Shown: positions 1 to 9,331 of the stretch, in pieces
Layout of the letters: each line of letters opens with the position of its first letter
Numbering within the stretch: the stretch's first letter is position 1
Assembly (NCBI RefSeq): GCF_003060825.1
Contig: NZ_CP028922.1
Span: forward strand, 3,984,501 to 4,048,500
Origin: Paenibacillus sp. CAA11
GTDB lineage: Bacteria > Bacillota > Bacilli > Paenibacillales > Paenibacillaceae
Direction of reading: 5' to 3'
DNA length: 64,000 nucleotides
Program-made: the position numbers and the translations under genes
Notes under the pieces: generated by a model
Told to the model about the DNA's origin: nothing
The model's database searches: none
What the model saw: the letters and a program-made list of their open reading frames with translations, nothing else

Positions 1-1
1 T

Positions 2-310
2 GCCGTCTGCCATTACCGGTTCCGTAAAGCCTACTTGGCACAAGGTAAGGATCTGAAGGCACTTCCTTTCAAGGCGCGCTGGTTCCCGTTCGGACCGATC
101 TTCGCTTTCGTGCTTTGTTTCATCGTAATCGTCGGGCAAAGCTCCTCAGCTATCTCCGATGGGCACATTGACTGGATGGGACTCGTAGCTTCCTACTTAA
201 GCGTTCCGCTGGTGCTGCTGCTCTGGCTCGGATACAAATGGATCAAGCGTACCAAGGTTGTCCCTTTGAAGGAATGTGATCTGGAGACCGGGACGCATCC
301 CGAAGTGTAA
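2..310 (+). CDS. Amino acid permease, C-terminal fragment (AAT/LysP-like)
   Basis: The reading frame is open from the left edge, so only about the last 102 residues of a membrane permease are present. The fragment reads CHYRFRKAYLAQGKDLKALP, then KARWFPFGPIFAF, then a hydrophobic helix and a second one before a polar tail. This loop followed by FPFGP is typical of the last two membrane helices of LysP/AAT-family amino acid:proton symporters of the APC superfamily. The substrate cannot be told from this end. An intrinsic terminator lies 20 bases downstream, so it is the last gene of its transcript. Confidence 0.85.
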   Translation, partial: AVCHYRFRKAYLAQGKDLKALPFKARWFPFGPIFAFVLCFIVIVGQSSSAISDGHIDWMGLVASYLSVPLVLLLWLGYKWIKRTKVVPLKECDLETGTHPEV

Positions 311-332
311 AAGTTATAGCTTAAAGAATCCT

Positions 333-360
333 AGGAACCCTTTGCAGGGTTCCTTTTTGT
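333..360 (+). terminator. Rho-independent terminator of the permease gene
   Basis: AGGAACCC and GGGTTCCT form a perfect 8-bp stem around a 6-nt loop, followed directly by TTTTTGTT. Confidence 0.9.
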
Positions 361-423
361 TAGGGCCAAGCTTTATAGTTACTGTATAGCCTCAAAAGAC
401 TGGGTCGAAAAAGGAGCGATTAT

Positions 424-1003
424 GTGATAAACAACGAACAGGACCTTATCGAGCTTGTGAAGCAAGACTCTTATATGATGGATATTCTCCTTACCGCAAG
501 GTCGCTGAACCTGCCGGACTCATGGGTCTGTGCCGGCTTCGTCCGCTCAAAAATATGGGATACTCTTCACGGCTTCACGGAAAGAACGCCTCTGCCGGAC
601 ATTGACGTCATTTATTTTGATGAAGATCGTGCTGACGAGAGGACAGAGAAAGAACTGGAACAGAAGCTTAAGATGATGTCCCCCGGCATTCCCTGGTCGG
701 TCAAGAACCAGGCGAGGATGCATGTGGTCAATAACCTGCCTCCCTATAAGTCAGCGGAAGATGCCGTATCCAGGTTCCCGCAAGACGGCAACCGCCCTAG
801 GGCTCAGATTGGATGAGCATCAGCAGCTTGTGCTCCTTGCGCCTTGGGGCATTGAAGACGCCGTCCGGCTGACGGTAAGACCGACTCTATATTTTGCAGC
901 AGACCCGAACCTATCCCTCATTTACGAGAAGCGTATTCTACAGAAGAATTGGAAGAGCATATGGCCGAAAATTGAGATTATACATACGCATATCCGAGGA
1001 TAA
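424..1003 (+). pseudogene. Nucleotidyltransferase-family protein (COG3575/DUF925-like), frameshifted
   Basis: A GTG start at 424 has AAGGAG seven bases upstream. The first frame gives a typical N-terminus of the COG3575 nucleotidyltransferase-like family: VCAGFVRSKIWD, then LPDIDVIYFD with the acidic motif. The frame holds as far as SRFP, then leaves the family and stops at 816. The +1 frame carries the rest without a gap: TATALGLRLDE, LLAPWGIEDAVRLTVRPT, IYEKRILQKNWKSIWPKI, ending at 1003. The join is in CAAG at 781-784, where one base is surplus. Repaired, the protein would be about 192 residues, normal for the family. This is either a real one-base insertion inactivating the gene or a sequencing error. 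The biochemical role of the family is not well known. Confidence 0.8.
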
Positions 1004-1056
1004 CTGGATTTGAAGGAAGCCTGCCCCTCCACTCCCGGTTTGTCTCCAAATACGAA

Positions 1057-1082
1057 GAAGCCAGCAATAATCTGCTGGCTTC
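1057..1082 (-). terminator. Probable terminator of the transglutaminase gene
   Basis: GAAGCCAGCA / TGCTGGCTTC form a perfect 10-bp stem with a 6-nt loop. On the minus strand it is followed by a T-rich but interrupted tract (TTCGTATTT). No T-run follows on the plus strand. Confidence 0.55.
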
Positions 1083-1125
1083 CCGCATATAAAATGAAAT
1101 ATATCATTCCCAGAAACTTAATTTC

Positions 1126-2250
1126 CTACTTCCACTCAATCCTCACCTTAATATCATTCGTGTTATCAAGGGTTTCCGTATAATACATAATATCATCAAT
1201 ATCGAGATCATAAAGACTGGTTAAGTCCTCCACCAAAGCACGATCCGTCCCGTTATAGCGCACTGTTACGCTCTGACTGCCTGCTTTAATAGCCTGCTTA
1301 ACCTTATTCTGAAGGCCGGCTGCGCTGTGAACCACCTGATCCGACTGATAGAGATCATACCCGACTTCCTGTTCCAATTGATTGTAGAAAGCCAATCTTG
1401 AGGTATCGGATTTCTTCAGCGCGGCCACCGTATTGCGGTAAGACGTGCTGGCTGCTGGATAGCTCTTGGTCCAGAAATGATCCCGGCCAATCTGGCTGTC
1501 CGTCAACAAGTAATAGGAATAGCTGACTTGTCCGGCTTGATCGGGAACCGGATCATCCCAGGTCGTGTCCAGATGGTACCATCGCCCATCCAGCTTGACC
1601 AGATTCCAGGCGTGCAGCACATCCCCTGCGGTTCCCTCCACAATCTTGTTATTGATCCCAGCCCCCTGGAGCAGCTTATACGTGAGAAGCGCATAGCCCT
1701 GACAGACGGCTTCTCCTGTAGTTAATCCTTCATAAGCGGTATATTTCTTAAGACGAGTATCATACTTCAAATCTAGAACGACCCAATCGTGAATAGCTTT
1801 GACCTTCTGGTGGTCATTCATGCTGGGCTTAATAATCTTCTTCAAAATTTGCTTTACGTGTGAATTTACGTAAGCCGTCTGGGATGGCGTCTCCCTATAT
1901 TTGAAGGTTACCGTTACCTGCACCGCTGACGAGGTTCCCCGCCACTTATACGTATAGCGGTCAATAATATAGCGAATATACGGGTCACTGTCCAGTGCGG
2001 CGAGCACCGCCTGATCTAGCATGGATTCAAGCCGGCTCACATTCCCTTTATATTTAAAGGTCACGCTACCCGCCTGTCCCTTAACGGCGCTGGTCAGCCT
2101 CTGCTGCACCTGATAGATCGAGGTTAAGGAGGCTTCCGCCTTCGCTGCTATCGTATTCGCTTGATCTCCTACCGCTCCTGCCGTAGTTGCACCGAGCAGC
2201 ATTGAACTCGCGAGTGCAACCTGAACGGCTGCAAACCGGAGACGCTTCAT
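1126..2250 (-). CDS. Secreted transglutaminase-like protein
   Basis: 374 residues. The N-terminus is a signal peptide (MKRLRF, hydrophobic core, cleavage near ATTAGAVG at about residues 21-28). Residues about 140-235 form a transglutaminase-like (cysteine-protease fold) domain with a complete Cys-His-Asp triad: C183 in GEAVCQGYA, H213 in VLHAWNLV and D228 in WYHLDTTWDDP. Flanking N- and C-terminal segments both contain a repeated VTFKYxG / VTVRYNG pattern. A good AGGAGGAG lies upstream of the ATG. Family members act outside the cell on wall or surface proteins, but whether this one crosslinks or cleaves is unknown. It is transcribed alone behind the terminator at 2406-2447. Confidence 0.85.
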   Translation of the reverse strand: MKRLRFAAVQVALASSMLLGATTAGAVGDQANTIAAKAEASLTSIYQVQQRLTSAVKGQAGSVTFKYKGNVSRLESMLDQAVLAALDSDPYIRYIIDRYTYKWRGTSSAVQVTVTFKYRETPSQTAYVNSHVKQILKKIIKPSMNDHQKVKAIHDWVVLDLKYDTRLKKYTAYEGLTTGEAVCQGYALLTYKLLQGAGINNKIVEGTAGDVLHAWNLVKLDGRWYHLDTTWDDPVPDQAGQVSYSYYLLTDSQIGRDHFWTKSYPAASTSYRNTVAALKKSDTSRLAFYNQLEQEVGYDLYQSDQVVHSAAGLQNKVKQAIKAGSQSVTVRYNGTDRALVEDLTSLYDLDIDDIMYYTETLDNTNDIKVRIEWK

Positions 2251-2405
2251 CGTATCTCCTCCTCTGTGGTATGTCCGTGTAGGCCATTCACTGGCTCATC
2301 CTTGCTGGAAATCTGTTAATAAGATTGTAACACAGCTTCTCCCCTGCCGGTTGTTCTAGTTTTGTCGAGCAGAGGCGAATCCCAAGGTTGATTTCATCTT
2401 ATAGC

Positions 2406-2447
2406 AAAAAAGGAGGAACAGCCCTCACCTAAAGGTCCGTTCCTCCC
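2406..2447 (-). terminator. Terminator of the trxB-glutaredoxin unit
   Basis: GTTCCTCC and its complement GGAGGAAC (2412-2419 / 2439-2446) enclose a 19-nt loop. Six T residues follow on the minus strand. A T-run at 2454-2460 on the other side may let it work in both directions. Confidence 0.75.
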
Positions 2448-2476
2448 TCCCGCTTTTTTTGCGACTTCCACTTTAT

Positions 2477-2713
2477 TTAGGCCTGCGCTGTCAGAACCTT
2501 CTCGAATTGCGTCTTATTCATCCCTAAGATGTGATGCTCACCGATCAATGTGAGAGGTACGGCACGGACGCCCATCTCCCATACTTGTTCTGCATAGGCT
2601 TCATTCTGTTCAATGTTGCGCTCTTCGTAAGCAACGCCTTTCTCGGACAGATAACTCTTCACTTGACGGCAATGTGGACAGTTCGTGCTGGTGTAAACAA
2701 TGACATTCTCCAT
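2477..2713 (-). CDS. Glutaredoxin-family thiol-disulfide protein (NrdH/Grx-like)
   Basis: 78 residues, a single thioredoxin-fold domain. The dithiol active site CPHC is at residues 12-15, a cis-proline loop reads VRAVPLTLIG at about 49-58, and the end is the typical GMNKTQFEKVL helix. It should reduce disulfides, or glutathione- or bacillithiol-like mixed disulfides, in the cytoplasm. It lies 50 bases downstream of trxB on the same strand with a terminator right after it, so the two form an operon. This suggests thioredoxin reductase may be its electron donor, as for NrdH-redoxins (inference). Confidence 0.85.
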   Translation of the reverse strand: MENVIVYTSTNCPHCRQVKSYLSEKGVAYEERNIEQNEAYAEQVWEMGVRAVPLTLIGEHHILGMNKTQFEKVLTAQA

Positions 2714-2763
2714 GAATAAATCTCTCCTTAAATGGTGTTGGGACAGCTATAGCTTCATACCAT

Positions 2764-3705
2764 TTACTTCAAAACCGCAGCATGCTCCAAGCTCTCCATG
2801 TACTTCTCACAATCAATCGCTGCCATGCAGCCGCTGCCTGCAGCCGTGATCGCTTGACGGTAACGGGTATCCTGTACGTCTCCACAAGCGAAGACACCTG
2901 GAATATTGGTCTCGGAAGTGCCTGGGTTCACTACAATATAACCATTCTCATCGGTTGTAATCTGACCCTTCAAGAAGCCCGTGTTCGGATGATGGCCAAT
3001 AGCGACAAATACACCGCTTGCTTCAATGACTTCTTCCTCACCCGTCGCATTGTTAAGGACTTTGATTCCCGTAACTCCAACTTCGTTCGTAACCACTTCC
3101 AGCGGGGTACGATTCAGGGCAAACTCTACCTTATCATTGGTCCGGGCGCGATCCTGCATGATCTTCGAGGCCCGAAGTTCCTGACGACGATGTACCAGAG
3201 TCACCTTGGAAGCAAAGCGAGTCAGGAAGTTTGCTTCCTCAAGGGCGGAATCTCCGCCACCAACCACAACAATTTCCTTACCGCGGAAGAAAAATCCGTC
3301 GCAGGTTGCGCAGGTGCTAACCCCGCGGCCAACATTATCCTGCTCGCCCGGAATGCCAAGATATTTAGCCGTAGCACCCGTGGACAGAATCAGAGTTTCG
3401 GTAACCAGCTCGCCGAGCCCCTCTACCTGCAGCTTGAACGGGCGGTTGCTAAGATCTACACTATTCACCCAGCCGGTACGGAATTCTGCGCCAAAGCGCT
3501 CTGCCTGCTGACGCATATTATCCATCAATTCAGGCCCCATAATTCCCTCTGGGAAGCCCGGAAAGTTCTCAACCTCTGTCGTAGTCGTCAGCTGCCCGCC
3601 TGGCTGTGGCCCCTCAATCACCAAGGGATTCATATTCGCACGTGCCAAATAGATCGCTGCCGTTAGTCCGGCAGGTCCTGTTCCAATAATAATTGATTTA
3701 TACAT
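2764..3705 (-). CDS. trxB: Thioredoxin-disulfide reductase (TrxB)
   Basis: 313 residues, the normal length for a low-molecular-weight thioredoxin reductase. An FAD-binding GTGPAG is at residues 8-13, the redox-active CATC at 132-135, an NADPH-binding GGGDSA at 149-154, and the C-terminal FAD motif GVFACGDVQD near 280. It moves electrons from NADPH to thioredoxin, and probably to the small glutaredoxin encoded next. RBS AGGGGGAA precedes the ATG. The leader contains a hairpin at 3732-3763. Confidence 0.95.
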   Translation of the reverse strand: MYKSIIIGTGPAGLTAAIYLARANMNPLVIEGPQPGGQLTTTTEVENFPGFPEGIMGPELMDNMRQQAERFGAEFRTGWVNSVDLSNRPFKLQVEGLGELVTETLILSTGATAKYLGIPGEQDNVGRGVSTCATCDGFFFRGKEIVVVGGGDSALEEANFLTRFASKVTLVHRRQELRASKIMQDRARTNDKVEFALNRTPLEVVTNEVGVTGIKVLNNATGEEEVIEASGVFVAIGHHPNTGFLKGQITTDENGYIVVNPGTSETNIPGVFACGDVQDTRYRQAITAAGSGCMAAIDCEKYMESLEHAAVLK

Positions 3706-3731
3706 CCATCATTCCCCCTATAATCTAACGG

Positions 3732-3763
3732 TTCTAGCGTTTTACTGAACGTAAATGCTAGAA
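3732..3763 (-). promoter_or_regulatory. Hairpin in the trxB leader
   Basis: TTCTAGC / GCTAGAA arms enclose a second near-complementary pair (TTTAC / GTAAA). No T-run follows, so it is not an obvious terminator. It lies 27 bases before the trxB start and could be an operator or an mRNA-stability element. Confidence 0.35.
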
Positions 3764-3918
3764 GCCCGCTCTCATCCAAATCCCATGTAAGTGTTCTTGT
3801 ATTCATTATGTTTCAGCTCCCAAATTCAGTCAATATACCTACCGGGAGTATAAGATGAAGGTTAAATGAAGGAATGATGAAGATACTTGGAATCTAATAA
3901 ATGCACAACATCAAGGCT

Positions 3919-5880
3919 TTAGTAACCTGGCCGCAGAAGGCGCAGACCATTCAATATGACAAGGATCGTGCTTCCTTCATGGCCAATAACCCCGAGTGGC
4001 AGCGGAATGCTAAGGCCAAAATTCCCGGCAACCAGCAGGGTGATCACAGAGACGGCGAAGATGATGTTCTGCTTGACAATGCGCTGTCCGCGCCGGGCGA
4101 GAGCGATCGCGCCGGCAATGCGCTCAATATTGTCATTCATCAGCACAACATCTGCGACTTCCAGCGCTGTGGCGCTTCCCGCGCTGCCCATGGCGATGCC
4201 TACGCTGGCTCCTGCAAGAGCAGGCGCATCGTTCACACCATCGCCGACCATGACGACGCTGCCGAACTGCTCGCGCAGCGCCTTCACATGGGTGACCTTA
4301 TCCTGCGGCAGCAGATCGCTGAACACAAGATCAACGCCTGCCTCACGCGCAATCGCCTGTGCCGTTGCCTCATGGTCACCCGTCAGCATCGCCGCCTTGA
4401 CGCCCAGCTTATGCAGGCGTTCAATGGCTGCCTTCGCCTGCGGCCGGATCTCGTCTCTAAGACCGATCAGGCCGACCGGCTTTCCTTCCCGGATCACGAG
4501 CGAGACGGTCTTGCCCTCCATCTCCAGCTTCTGAACGCCTTCCTCAGCCCACTTCTGAAGCTCCCCGGATGGGCGCTTGGCCTTGCCGATGCTCCAGCTG
4601 CTGCCGTCAATCTCTGCTTCAATCCCCAATCCGGCTGTCGCCTTCATATGAGAGGCTTCCTTAAGCTGGAGTCCGCGGTTCTGAGCCTCCGTTACAATAG
4701 CGCGGGCCAGCGGGTGGCTTGACAGCTGCTCTGCAGAAGCGGCCATTCGCAGAATCTCATCCGCTTGCTCATCTTCAGAAACCAAGAGATCCGTCACCTT
4801 AGGACTTCCGGCTGTCAAGGTTCCTGTCTTGTCAAAAGCCACTACCGCCGCAGCGGCCAGGTTCTCCATATGAACGCTACCCTTGAACAGCAATCCGCGG
4901 CGGGCACTGCTTGACATCGCTGACAGCATAGCTGGCATGATGGAAGAGACGAGCGCACACGGAGAAGCAACCACCAGGAACACCATGGCTTTATAGAAGG
5001 AAGTTCCCCAGGACCAGCCGAATACGACCGGTGAGAGAACAATCAGCAGCAGGGTTAGTCCGACCACCCCCCGCGCGTAAAGACCTTCAAACCGCTGGAT
5101 GAACCGCTGCGAGGCAGGAACCTCTGATTGGGCCTGTTCCACGAGCATGATAATCTTGGAGAACAGCGAGCTCTCCGCTTGGCTGGTAACCTCTACATAC
5201 AGGGCACCCTCGCCATTCAAGGTTCCCGCATACACCTCATCTCCTGTAAGTTTGTCAACCGGGATGGACTCACCTGTGATGGATGCCTGGTTGACGGCCG
5301 AGCTTCCGCTCTCTACTCTCCCGTCTGCCGGGATGATTTCACCCGGCTTAACAAGCAGCAGGTCTCCGACCTTCAGCTCTTCCACCGCGACCAGCTGCAC
5401 GCCGTCCTTCTCCAGCCGAAGAGCTGTCTCCGGCTTCAGTGCAGCCAGGGACGAGATATCCTTCCGGCTGCGCTCACTTGCGAACGATTCCAGCGCCCCG
5501 CTCATTGCGAAGATAAAGATCAGCAGAGCTCCTTCATTCCAGTATCCGATGGAGGCTGCCCCCATGGCTGCTGCGATCATCAGCAGGTTCACGTCGAGAT
5601 CGCGCTCCTTAATCAAGGTTTCAACGCCTTCCTTAGCCTTATTCCAGCCGCCCACAGCATAAGCAGCAACATACAGAATGACCGATAATACATGCGACCA
5701 GCTGCCCGCCCCCCAGCCTGCCAGCATCAAGGCTCCGCTGCCCAGTGCCTGAAGCATCTCCCCGTGCCGGAGCAGGGCTTGCAGAGAAGATTTACGTTTA
5801 CGGTGCGGCTGCTTGCCGCTGGCGCCCGCCGCCTGGCTCGCTGGCAGCAAAGTTTTTGTAGAAGTTTGCATATGATTCAC
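3919..5880 (-). CDS. pfeT: P1B4-type heavy-metal ATPase (PfeT/ZosA/FrvA-like)
   Basis: 653 residues, without an N-terminal HMA domain. Visible motifs are TGES at 202-205 (actuator), SPC at 306-308 (transmembrane metal site), DKTGTLT starting at D350 (phosphorylation), a GDGVND hinge near 545, and HEGST at 634-638. SPC plus HEG(G/S)T is the signature of P1B4 ATPases, which pump Fe(II), Zn(II) or Co(II) out of the cell. The closest known relatives are B. subtilis PfeT (formerly ZosA/YkvW) and Listeria FrvA, both linked to iron efflux. Two Fur-box-like sites and a long palindrome upstream fit iron control. AAGGAA precedes the start. The exact metal is inferred. Confidence 0.85.
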   Translation of the reverse strand: MNHMQTSTKTLLPASQAAGASGKQPHRKRKSSLQALLRHGEMLQALGSGALMLAGWGAGSWSHVLSVILYVAAYAVGGWNKAKEGVETLIKERDLDVNLLMIAAAMGAASIGYWNEGALLIFIFAMSGALESFASERSRKDISSLAALKPETALRLEKDGVQLVAVEELKVGDLLLVKPGEIIPADGRVESGSSAVNQASITGESIPVDKLTGDEVYAGTLNGEGALYVEVTSQAESSLFSKIIMLVEQAQSEVPASQRFIQRFEGLYARGVVGLTLLLIVLSPVVFGWSWGTSFYKAMVFLVVASPCALVSSIMPAMLSAMSSSARRGLLFKGSVHMENLAAAAVVAFDKTGTLTAGSPKVTDLLVSEDEQADEILRMAASAEQLSSHPLARAIVTEAQNRGLQLKEASHMKATAGLGIEAEIDGSSWSIGKAKRPSGELQKWAEEGVQKLEMEGKTVSLVIREGKPVGLIGLRDEIRPQAKAAIERLHKLGVKAAMLTGDHEATAQAIAREAGVDLVFSDLLPQDKVTHVKALREQFGSVVMVGDGVNDAPALAGASVGIAMGSAGSATALEVADVVLMNDNIERIAGAIALARRGQRIVKQNIIFAVSVITLLVAGNFGLSIPLPLGVIGHEGSTILVILNGLRLLRPGY

Positions 5881-5908
5881 GTTCCTTTCTCGGATTGATA
5901 TCGATTAA

Positions 5909-5923
5909 TGAGAATGAGAAGCA
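5909..5923 (-). promoter_or_regulatory. Second, weaker Fur-box-like site before the metal ATPase
   Basis: TGAGAATGAGAAGCA matches the 7-1-7 Fur consensus TGATAATNATTATCA at 10 of 14 defined positions. It lies 29 bases upstream of the ATPase start codon. Confidence 0.45.
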
Positions 5924-5944
5924 TTGTTAATCCCCTGAAAATGG

Positions 5945-5981
5945 CACATGCTGCATCGGGATAATCCCGATGCAGCATGTG
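5945..5981. repeat. Perfect 37-nt palindrome (18-1-18) in the metal ATPase leader
   Basis: CACATGCTGCATCGGGAT and its exact reverse complement flank one base at 5963. It sits between the two Fur-box-like sites. No proper T-run follows on either strand (only CCATTTTC on the minus strand), and the upstream metY gene already has its own terminator. It is therefore probably a leader hairpin, attenuator or operator rather than a plain terminator. Confidence 0.7.
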
Positions 5982-5983
5982 AA

Positions 5984-5998
5984 TGAGAATGATAATCA
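5984..5998 (-). promoter_or_regulatory. Fur-box-like operator for the metal ATPase
   Basis: TGAGAATGATAATCA matches TGATAATNATTATCA at 12 of 14 positions, better than its match to the PerR consensus TTATAATNATTATAA (10 of 14). A further small palindrome, TTGTACTGGTACAA, lies at 6002-6015. Confidence 0.65.
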
Positions 5999-6085
5999 TT
6001 TTTGTACTGGTACAATAATATTGGTTTAATGCAACTTTTCTACAATTATTATATACCCCCTAATTCAGCTTGTAAACGGTATGGA

Positions 6086-6123
6086 CATAAAAAAACGCTC
6101 CCTCCTATACAGGAAAGAACGTT
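6086..6123 (-). terminator. Terminator of metY
   Basis: On the minus strand AACGTTCTTTCC and GGAGGGAGCGTT pair over 12 bp with several G-U pairs, followed by TTTTTTT. Confidence 0.85.
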
Positions 6124-6150
6124 CGCGTATAACCATATGAGAGCACGCTT

Positions 6151-7473
<1,323 letters not shown>

Positions 7474-7548
7474 TCAATATTCTCTCATAAAATCTGCCAT
7501 TTGAATAGTATATTCCGATAAATTTAATGAGAAATAAAAAATGACAGC

Positions 7549-7590
7549 AAAAAAGCCCGCATACCACCCTCAGGGGGAGGTAAGCAGGCC
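7549..7590 (-). terminator. Terminator of the ECF-sigma/ABC operon
   Basis: On the minus strand GCCTGCTTACC and GGTATGCGGGC pair over 11 positions with one mismatch, followed by TTTTTT. It lies 31 bases after the last gene of the operon. Confidence 0.8.
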
Positions 7591-7620
7591 TTTCTCGTCT
7601 ATGTCCTACGTTCGCTGCAA

Positions 7621-8484
7621 TTAATTACCCGCTAACATCTGGCCATGTACCCGCCGGATAAAGTAAGCGTCCTCCATAGTCGGCGATGCCTCCAGCATGC
7701 CGGGAACAGGCGGCGTATCCGCTACAATTCTGACATAGAATCCGTCTTCTTCCGCCCGAAAATGAATGAGCTGACTGGGCGGAATTGATTCGAACTGGCT
7801 CCTGCCGGCCTGCCCTTCCCACACCGATAAAGGCAAGTTGCTCCTCCAGGAAGATCCGCTGCCCAAGAAGCGAATTCTCCCCTGCTCGATCCAGAGCACC
7901 TGGTCGCAGACGCCCTCCCATTCATTCAGCTCATGCACACAGGCGGCTATGACTCTTCCGGGTGCATAGCTTACCAGCCTTGCGATAATTCGCTTGCGCT
8001 CCTCTGTGTCGAGCCCGTTCAGCGGCTCATCCAGAAACAAGAAGCGCGGGAAAGCCAGCATCGACTGGGCAACAGCTACACGGCGCTGCTGGCCCTGAGA
8101 CAAGCGCTTAATCTTAGTTCTGCGCAGCGGAGCAAGCTGAAATTCCGCAATGACCCTCTGTACATTTGCGGGGTCGATGACCCCTTTGAGCTCAGCCAAA
8201 TAAGACAGCAGCTTATAGATGCTCATCTCGCCATAGAGCTCAATCTCGGAAGGGACATAGCCGATCTGGCTGCGAATCAGTGGAAGATGATCTGCTGTGC
8301 TCATCTGCTGATAAAGAATCTGCCCCTTGCGCGGCAGCCGAACCGTGGAAAGCAGCTCTAGCAAGGTGGTCTTGCCTGCTCCGTTGGCACCCACGATCAA
8401 GGTTATGCCGGGCAGAAGCTCCGCACTGGGAACACAGAGAGAGAAATCCCCCAAATGCTGCTCCAACTGATTAATACGAATCAT
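7621..8484 (-). CDS. ABC transporter ATP-binding protein (distal, of the ECF operon)
   Basis: 287 residues. Walker A is GANGAGKTT, the signature LSQGQQRR, Walker B RFLFLDEP, and the H-loop histidine is in AACVHELNEW. After the ATPase core comes an extra C-terminal domain of about 90 residues ending in SPTMEDAYFIRRVHG. This matches in pattern the end of the other ATPase in the operon (APTLEDGYLALLHQG), so the two are probably paralogues. The ATG at 8484 has AAGGAGAG upstream and overlaps the previous gene by 14 bases. An earlier in-frame start at 8550 lies inside that gene and is not favoured. It probably energises the membrane protein encoded just upstream. Confidence 0.85.
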   Translation of the reverse strand: MIRINQLEQHLGDFSLCVPSAELLPGITLIVGANGAGKTTLLELLSTVRLPRKGQILYQQMSTADHLPLIRSQIGYVPSEIELYGEMSIYKLLSYLAELKGVIDPANVQRVIAEFQLAPLRRTKIKRLSQGQQRRVAVAQSMLAFPRFLFLDEPLNGLDTEERKRIIARLVSYAPGRVIAACVHELNEWEGVCDQVLWIEQGRIRFLGSGSSWRSNLPLSVWEGQAGRSQFESIPPSQLIHFRAEEDGFYVRIVADTPPVPGMLEASPTMEDAYFIRRVHGQMLAGN

Positions 8485-9331
8485 GGTTCTCTCCTTGTAC
8501 GAATGCCTGTAAATGCAAAATCTTGATGTAAGAGACCAGGATGAGAGCACTTCCCAAGATCAGCAGACTTAAGTCTACGCCGCCACGAGCCTCCAAAGTG
8601 ATCCGTCCCGGCATATAATTCTGATAGCAGAGCCATCCGACAAACAACAGGGTGGAGCAAGCGGCGGCCAGCTTCATACCCTTATGAAATAGGATAAACA
8701 TGACTACGCCCCCGGTAAATAGGGTAATACCCAGCCATTCTGCCAGAAAAAGCAGAAACTCACTCATGCTTAAAGTATGATCTGCCGCATAATTCACACC
8801 AATGACCGCCGAGCTGATTCCCGCCCAGCCGATCACCACTGCCATAACGATCAGCATCCGGCTATACAGCACTAAAGCTGGCGGATATGGGGTGACGCCT
8901 TCCACCGCCCGCATGCCCGCATCCCAGGTGCGGCTGCCGAACAATAGCGAGGCGATCAGCAGCAGCGGGGTGATTAGCGGGAACATGATGTCTGGTGACA
9001 GCGAGAACTGTCCCGTGAATGAGAACACATTCATCTCATTCATGAACAGAATAAGCATGATGAACACGGCTGCCGCTGAGAAGAACAGCGCCTTATGATT
9101 AAGGCGGAACTGGCTGCGCAGCAGCCTCCGCAGAGACGGCGGATCGACCTGCGGGTTAAAGCCCAGCGGTACGAACCCGTCCCCCTTGCGCAGGTGATCG
9201 AATTCTCCCTGCAGCGCACGGATCAGTTCTGCCGTCTCTTCAGGTGTCGGAGGCGGCTGAACGGATTCCGCGAGAGGCCCCCTTAGCTCCTGTTCCAAAC
9301 GGCGGAGCTCATTATCGATGGAATGACTCAT
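8471..9331 (-). CDS. Membrane protein downstream of the ECF sigma factor (possible anti-sigma or ABC membrane subunit)
   Basis: 286 residues. The first ~75 are polar and cytoplasmic-looking (ELRRLEQELRGPLAES; TPEETAELIRALQGEFDHLRKG), followed by about six hydrophobic segments (near 82-100, 112-130, 155-175, 190-210, 220-238 and 255-272). It starts inside the end of the sigma gene (20-base overlap) and ends inside the next ATPase gene, so all three are translationally coupled. By position it could be the anti-sigma partner (no zinc-binding HxxxCxxC motif is seen), or the permease of the following ATPase, or both. I do not recognise a named family. Confidence 0.75.
   Translation of the reverse strand: MSHSIDNELRRLEQELRGPLAESVQPPPTPEETAELIRALQGEFDHLRKGDGFVPLGFNPQVDPPSLRRLLRSQFRLNHKALFFSAAAVFIMLILFMNEMNVFSFTGQFSLSPDIMFPLITPLLLIASLLFGSRTWDAGMRAVEGVTPYPPALVLYSRMLIVMAVVIGWAGISSAVIGVNYAADHTLSMSEFLLFLAEWLGITLFTGGVVMFILFHKGMKLAAACSTLLFVGWLCYQNYMPGRITLEARGGVDLSLLILGSALILVSYIKILHLQAFVQGENHDSY

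Noticed and set aside
2782..3666. 294-residue ORF opposite trxB
   Set aside because: Fully antisense to an intact thioredoxin reductase with all motifs; no start signals.
3901..4722. 273-residue ORF opposite the metal ATPase
   Set aside because: Antisense to the conserved ATP-binding part; no ribosome site; low-complexity composition.
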